Source: JBPCOI01 sp051000395 (GTDB lineage Bacteria > Actinomycetota > Actinomycetes > Mycobacteriales > Jatrophihabitantaceae). Taken from it: a stretch of 8,125 nucleotides of DNA. The notes beneath the pieces are model-generated. The model was not told the DNA's origin. It searched no databases and saw only the letters and a program-made list of their open reading frames with translations. The DNA lies in the NCBI GenBank assembly GCA_051000395.1, contig JBPCOI010000019.1:1-8125 (forward strand), given 5' to 3'. A program made the position numbers and the translations under genes. Shown here one piece after another: positions 4,896 to 8,125 of this stretch. Position 1 is the first letter of the stretch; every line of letters starts with the position of its first letter.

Positions 4896-7259
4896 GCTCA
4901 GCCCATCGGCGCTGATCGGCGCGCGCCCTTCCGGCTGACGGGGACGCTTCGTGAGCGGCTCGACCAACTCCACGTCCCGCCGCTCGACCGTTCCGGTGTG
5001 CAGCGTCAACGCCTTTCCGGCGTGGACGATCTCCACCCCCTCGTCGGGGCCGGAGGCGAGTTCGTAGTCGACGTGCCCGCGCTCGACGCTGACCCGGATG
5101 CGCACGTCGCGCCAGCGCAATCTGAAGCTGAGCCGTCGCCAGCCCGGCGGCAGCTGCGGACAGAACGAGAGGAACCCGCCGTGGTCGCGCATGCCGCCGA
5201 ATCCCGCGACGACGGCGAGCCAGGCACCGGCCAGCGACGCGATGTGCAAGCCGTCGCGGGCATTGTGCTCGAGATCGCGCAGGTCCATCAGCGCCGCCTC
5301 GGCCAGGTAGTCGGCGGCCAGCTCCAGCTGACCCACCTCCGCGGCCACGACGGCCTGGGTGCACGCCGACAGCGAGGAATCGCGGACGGTCAACGGCTCG
5401 TAGTAGGCGAAGGCCCGCGCCTTGTCCTCGGCGGAGAACGCGTCTCCGCACCAGTGCAGGGCGAGGACGAGGTCGGCCTGCTTCACGACCTGCTTGCGGT
5501 ACAGCTCGAAGTAGGTCGCGTGCAGCAACAGCGGGTACGCGTCGTCGCGGGCGCTGGCTGCGAAGTCCCACACCTCGCGGTCGGTGTAGCCGCGGGCCTG
5601 CTGGTGCACCTGGCGCTGCTCGTCGTAGGGGATCGCAACACATCGCGCCGCGGCCCGCCATGCCTGGATCTCCTCGGCCTCGACGCCCAGCTCCGCGGCG
5701 TCCTCGCTCCATCGTTCGGCCACCGCTGCCGCGGCGTCGAGGTTCCGCCTGGCCATCAGGTTCGTGTAGATGTTGTCGTCGCAGATCGCGCTGTACTCGT
5801 CCGGTCCGGTGACGCCGTCGATGTGGAAGCAGCCGTCAGCTCCGTGGTAGCCGGCGTCGAGCCACAGCCGCGCCGTCTCGACGAGCATCGGCAGCGCGTG
5901 GTCCCGGTCGAATTCGACGTCGCCGGTCCACTGAACGTAGCGGTCGGCTGCGACCGCGACGTCGGCGTTGACGTGCATCGCCGCCGTGCCGGCGGGCCAG
6001 TACGCCGAGCACTCCTGGCCCCGGATGGTGCGCCACGGGAACGCGGCTCCGTGCAGGTCGAGGGTCTTCGCGCGCTCGCGGGCGAGATCGAGGGTGGAGT
6101 GCCGCCAGCGCAGCGCGTCACCGGCCGCGTGCGGTGCCGTCGCCATGAGCACCGGCAGCACGAAACTCTCGGTGTCCCAGAACGCATGCCCGTCGTAGCC
6201 CGGCCCGGTGAGCCCCTTCGCGGGAATCGCCCGCCGCTCCGCGCGCGCGCCGGCCTGGTAGGTGTGAAACAGCGCGAAGCGCACCGCCTGCTGCACCGCG
6301 TCGTGCCCGTCGATCTCGACGTCCGCGCCGTCCCAGAACAGGTCCAGCGCGCGGCGCTGGTCCTCGACGAGGCGCTCCCACCCGCCGTGCTTGGCAGCGA
6401 TCAGAGCGGCCTCGACCTGGTCACGCAGCGCCGGCACCGAGCGTTGGCTGGACCATCCGTAGGCGACGAACTTCGTCAGCGTCAGCTTCTCCCCCGGCTG
6501 CAGGACGTGCCCGACCGTGAGCCGCGCCCAGTTCTCATGGACGATGAACTCGCTGCCGTAGCCGTCGGCCACGTCGATGACGTGGTCCATGGCCGCCGCA
6601 ACCTGCAACTTGCTTCCCGCCGTGCAGTGCTGAAGCAGTCCCCGGGTGCCGTCCCCGCTGTGCTCGACCGGCTTGAGCGGGTGGTCGAGGATCGCGGTCA
6701 CCCGCGGATCACCCGAGGTCGGCGGCAGCTTCTCGTTGGCCACCAGTTCGGACTGCACCACCGCCTGGACGGGCTGGTCGACCGCTTCCACCTCATAATG
6801 AATCCCGACGATCGAACGCTGGGTCAGCGAGACCAGCCGGCTCGTGCGCAGCCGGATCCGCCGACCCGACGGCGAGACCCACTCGACGCGCCGCCGCAGC
6901 TGTCCGGCCCGCAGATCCAAAACGCGTTCGTGATCGCACAGCTCGCCGTAGCGCAAGTCGAACGGCTCGTCGTCGACGAGCATCCGGATCAGCTTGCCGT
7001 CGGTGACATTCAGGATCGTCTGCCCGGACTCGGGGTAGCCGTAGCCGGCCTCCGCGTAGGGAAGCGGACGCGTCTCGTAGAACGAGTTCAGGTAGGTGCC
7101 AGGCAGGCCGTTCGGGTCGCCCTCGTCGAGGTTGCCGCGCAGGCCGATGTGGCCGTTGGACAGGGCGAACAGCGACTCCGACTGTGCGAGGACGTCCAGG
7201 TCGAGCCCCACTTCGCGCACCTGCCAGGGCTCGACGGGAAAGCGGGGGTCGGGCGTCAC
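4893..7259 (-). CDS. GH65 family glycoside phosphorylase (trehalose/kojibiose/maltose phosphorylase-like)
   Basis: A 788-residue protein, the usual GH65 phosphorylase length, starting at GTG 7257-7259. It has the N-terminal beta-sandwich domain (ESLFALSNGHIGLRGN at 28-43), the (alpha/alpha)6 catalytic barrel and a C-terminal beta domain. Key motifs are GYDGHAFWDTESFVLP (354-369), GAAFPWRTIRGQECS (404-418), VTGPDEYS (483-490) with E488 as general acid, KQADLV at 593-598 and DSSLS at 627-631, the last two forming the phosphate site that separates phosphorylases from hydrolases. It should cleave an alpha-linked glucose disaccharide with phosphate, releasing beta-glucose 1-phosphate. The 404-418 loop lacks the pattern I remember for maltose phosphorylases, so trehalose or kojibiose types are more likely, but the substrate is open. 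AGGAG (7265-7269) is 5 bases from the start. GTGA overlap with the upstream mutase gene shows coupling. The frame is open to 8009, but that extension is antisense-like and lies over the mutase gene in another frame. Confidence 0.93.
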   Translation of the reverse strand: MTPDPRFPVEPWQVREVGLDLDVLAQSESLFALSNGHIGLRGNLDEGDPNGLPGTYLNSFYETRPLPYAEAGYGYPESGQTILNVTDGKLIRMLVDDEPFDLRYGELCDHERVLDLRAGQLRRRVEWVSPSGRRIRLRTSRLVSLTQRSIVGIHYEVEAVDQPVQAVVQSELVANEKLPPTSGDPRVTAILDHPLKPVEHSGDGTRGLLQHCTAGSKLQVAAAMDHVIDVADGYGSEFIVHENWARLTVGHVLQPGEKLTLTKFVAYGWSSQRSVPALRDQVEAALIAAKHGGWERLVEDQRRALDLFWDGADVEIDGHDAVQQAVRFALFHTYQAGARAERRAIPAKGLTGPGYDGHAFWDTESFVLPVLMATAPHAAGDALRWRHSTLDLARERAKTLDLHGAAFPWRTIRGQECSAYWPAGTAAMHVNADVAVAADRYVQWTGDVEFDRDHALPMLVETARLWLDAGYHGADGCFHIDGVTGPDEYSAICDDNIYTNLMARRNLDAAAAVAERWSEDAAELGVEAEEIQAWRAAARCVAIPYDEQRQVHQQARGYTDREVWDFAASARDDAYPLLLHATYFELYRKQVVKQADLVLALHWCGDAFSAEDKARAFAYYEPLTVRDSSLSACTQAVVAAEVGQLELAADYLAEAALMDLRDLEHNARDGLHIASLAGAWLAVVAGFGGMRDHGGFLSFCPQLPPGWRRLSFRLRWRDVRIRVSVERGHVDYELASGPDEGVEIVHAGKALTLHTGTVERRDVELVEPLTKRPRQPEGRAPISADGLS

Positions 7260-7975
7260 AGCAGCTCCTGCAGGTCGCCCACGACGACGGACGCGCCGTG
7301 CTCGCCGAGCTGCCTGCCGTGCTGCTCGTCCAGGCGGTTCACGCCGACGACGTAGCCGAACCTGCCGTCGCGGCCGGCCTGGACACCGGCGAGGGCGTCC
7401 TCGAACACCACGGCGCGCGAGGCGTCGACGTCGAACAGCGCGGCGCCGGCGAGAAAGGAATCCGGGGCCGGCTTGCCACGCAGCCCCTGTTCCTTGAGGG
7501 TGTTGCCGTCGACGCGACCCTCCACGAGATCCTCCAGACCGGTCACGTGCAGCACGTCCGCGGTGTTCGCGCTCGAGGACACGACCGCCCTGCGTAACCC
7601 GGCGTCGCGGGCCGCCTGCAGGTAGCGACGGGAACCCTCGTACACCTCGACGCCGTCGGTGTGGATTCGTTCGAGCAGCAGCTCGTTCTTGCGGTTGCCC
7701 ACGCCGGCTACCGTCTGCGCGCCCGGCGGGGCATCGTCGTCCCCCTCCGGCAGGGTGATGCCGCGCGAGGCGAGGAAGTCCCGCACCCCGTCGGCCCGCG
7801 GCTTGCCGTCGACGTGGGCGTCGTAGTCCTCGTCGGTGAACGGCGACATGCCACGCTCGGCGAGCAACGGGTCGAAGGCCGCCTTCCACGCCTTGCGGTG
7901 CACCGAAGCGGTATCGGTGAGCACCCCGTCCAGGTCGAACAAGCACGTGGTGATCGCGTCCGGGAGCCCGAGCAT
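7256..7975 (-). CDS. HAD-superfamily beta-phosphoglucomutase
   Basis: A 239-residue HAD phosphatase-fold protein with a helical cap. Motif I is FDLDGVLTDT at 13-22 (nucleophile D14, acid/base D16). The cap has the H26-RKAWK helix and GVGNRKNELL at 91-100, typical of beta-phosphoglucomutases. Motif II is VVSSSAN (S133), motif III K168 in LRGKPAPDSF, and motif IV FEDALAGVQAG with E192-D193 for Mg2+. It converts beta-glucose 1-phosphate to glucose 6-phosphate through beta-glucose 1,6-bisphosphate, consuming the product of the GH65 phosphorylase encoded next. The ATG at 7973-7975 is chosen because AAAGGA (7982-7987, minus strand) lies 6 bases upstream and the protein then starts as the family does. 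The frame remains open to 8122, but those residues are proline runs encoded by the poly-G tract and are not credible. It leads the two-gene operon. Confidence 0.92.
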   Translation of the reverse strand: MLGLPDAITTCLFDLDGVLTDTASVHRKAWKAAFDPLLAERGMSPFTDEDYDAHVDGKPRADGVRDFLASRGITLPEGDDDAPPGAQTVAGVGNRKNELLLERIHTDGVEVYEGSRRYLQAARDAGLRRAVVSSSANTADVLHVTGLEDLVEGRVDGNTLKEQGLRGKPAPDSFLAGAALFDVDASRAVVFEDALAGVQAGRDGRFGYVVGVNRLDEQHGRQLGEHGASVVVGDLQELL

Positions 7976-8024
7976 CGCTGATCCTTTCGTCCCTCGACCG
8001 CCATCGCAAAGGCAGCCAGGCGGA

Positions 8025-8030
8025 ACCGTA
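8025..8030 (-). promoter_or_regulatory. Weak candidate -10 of the mutase-phosphorylase operon
   Basis: TACGGT on the minus strand fits TAnnnT and lies about 50 bases before the mutase ATG. The matching -35 position falls near the homopolymer tract and cannot be judged. This is a pattern match only. Confidence 0.15.
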
Positions 8031-8044
8031 CCGGCGCCGAAGTC

Positions 8045-8125
8045 GGGTGGGGGGGGCGAGGGGGGGGTGGGAGAGGGGGGGAAGAAAACGAAAAAAAGAA
8101 GGGGAGGGGCCAATGTCCCCAAAAA
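8045..8125. repeat. Poly-G then A/G-rich homopolymer tract, probable contig-end artefact
   Basis: G runs of 3, 8, 8, 3 and 7 bases (8045-8081) are followed by an A-rich purine run with AAAAAAA at 8091-8097, GGGGAGGGG at 8101-8109 and a final AAAAA. Nothing like it occurs elsewhere in the window. On paper it satisfies the G-quadruplex pattern, and GGGG/CCCC (8106-8109 and 8117-8120) could form a small hairpin. The abrupt change and position at the window end fit low-quality sequence at a contig end more than biology. Confidence 0.6.

Noticed and set aside
4692..7355. Plus-strand open frame of 887 codons opposite the GH65 gene
   Set aside because: It is the antisense shadow of a GC-rich gene with full GH65 motifs; it has no domain, no ribosome-binding site and overlaps the thioesterase in another frame.
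7976..8122. N-terminal extension of the mutase to 8122
   Set aside because: The extra residues come from poly-G sequence (Pro runs) and lie upstream of an ATG with a good ribosome-binding site.

Overview
The window has very high G+C and strong G/C preference at third codon positions. GTG starts, four-base start/stop overlaps and apparently leaderless starts are common. Together with the protein families this points to an actinobacterium, perhaps of the Pseudonocardiales or mycobacterial relatives; the lineage is inferred from gene content, not proven. The last ~80 bases are a G-then-A homopolymer tract unlike the rest and look like the end of a contig.

Left part (1-1416): the window opens inside a minus-strand NAD(P)-dependent epimerase/reductase whose C-terminus lies outside. 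Divergent from it is a complete type II toxin-antitoxin pair on the plus strand: a Phd/YefM (VapB-like) antitoxin at 701-988 and a PIN-domain (VapC-like) RNase toxin at 985-1416. The toxin has no ATG or GTG at its natural N-terminus and appears to start at a CTG overlapping the antitoxin stop.

Middle (1417-2897): 1417-2132 holds no convincing intact gene. It contains short coding-like fragments, including a plus-strand pair that would join by a frameshift and a minus-strand GC3-rich frame running past the next gene's stop, so it looks like decayed sequence. Then comes a minus-strand GNAT acetyltransferase of the RimJ/RimL type (2133-2669) and 228 bases without a gene.

Right part (2898-8125): a minus-strand flavin-dependent Baeyer-Villiger monooxygenase of the MymA/EthA type is divergent from a small plus-strand hotdog-fold thioesterase (4502-4885). 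The thioesterase converges, with only a 7-base gap, on a two-gene minus-strand operon. This operon encodes a HAD-family beta-phosphoglucomutase (7256-7975) followed by a GH65 glycoside phosphorylase (4893-7259), overlapping by GTGA. The inferred joint role is phosphorolysis of an alpha-glucoside such as trehalose, kojibiose or maltose to beta-glucose 1-phosphate, then conversion to glucose 6-phosphate. I recall the same gene order for Rv3400-Rv3401 of M. tuberculosis.

I see no CRISPR array, tRNA, rRNA, intact insertion sequence or clear new defence system. The more interesting points are the toxin start, two matched leaderless -10 arrangements, the decayed region, the pairing of the monooxygenase with a thioesterase, and the hairpin that links two convergent stop codons.
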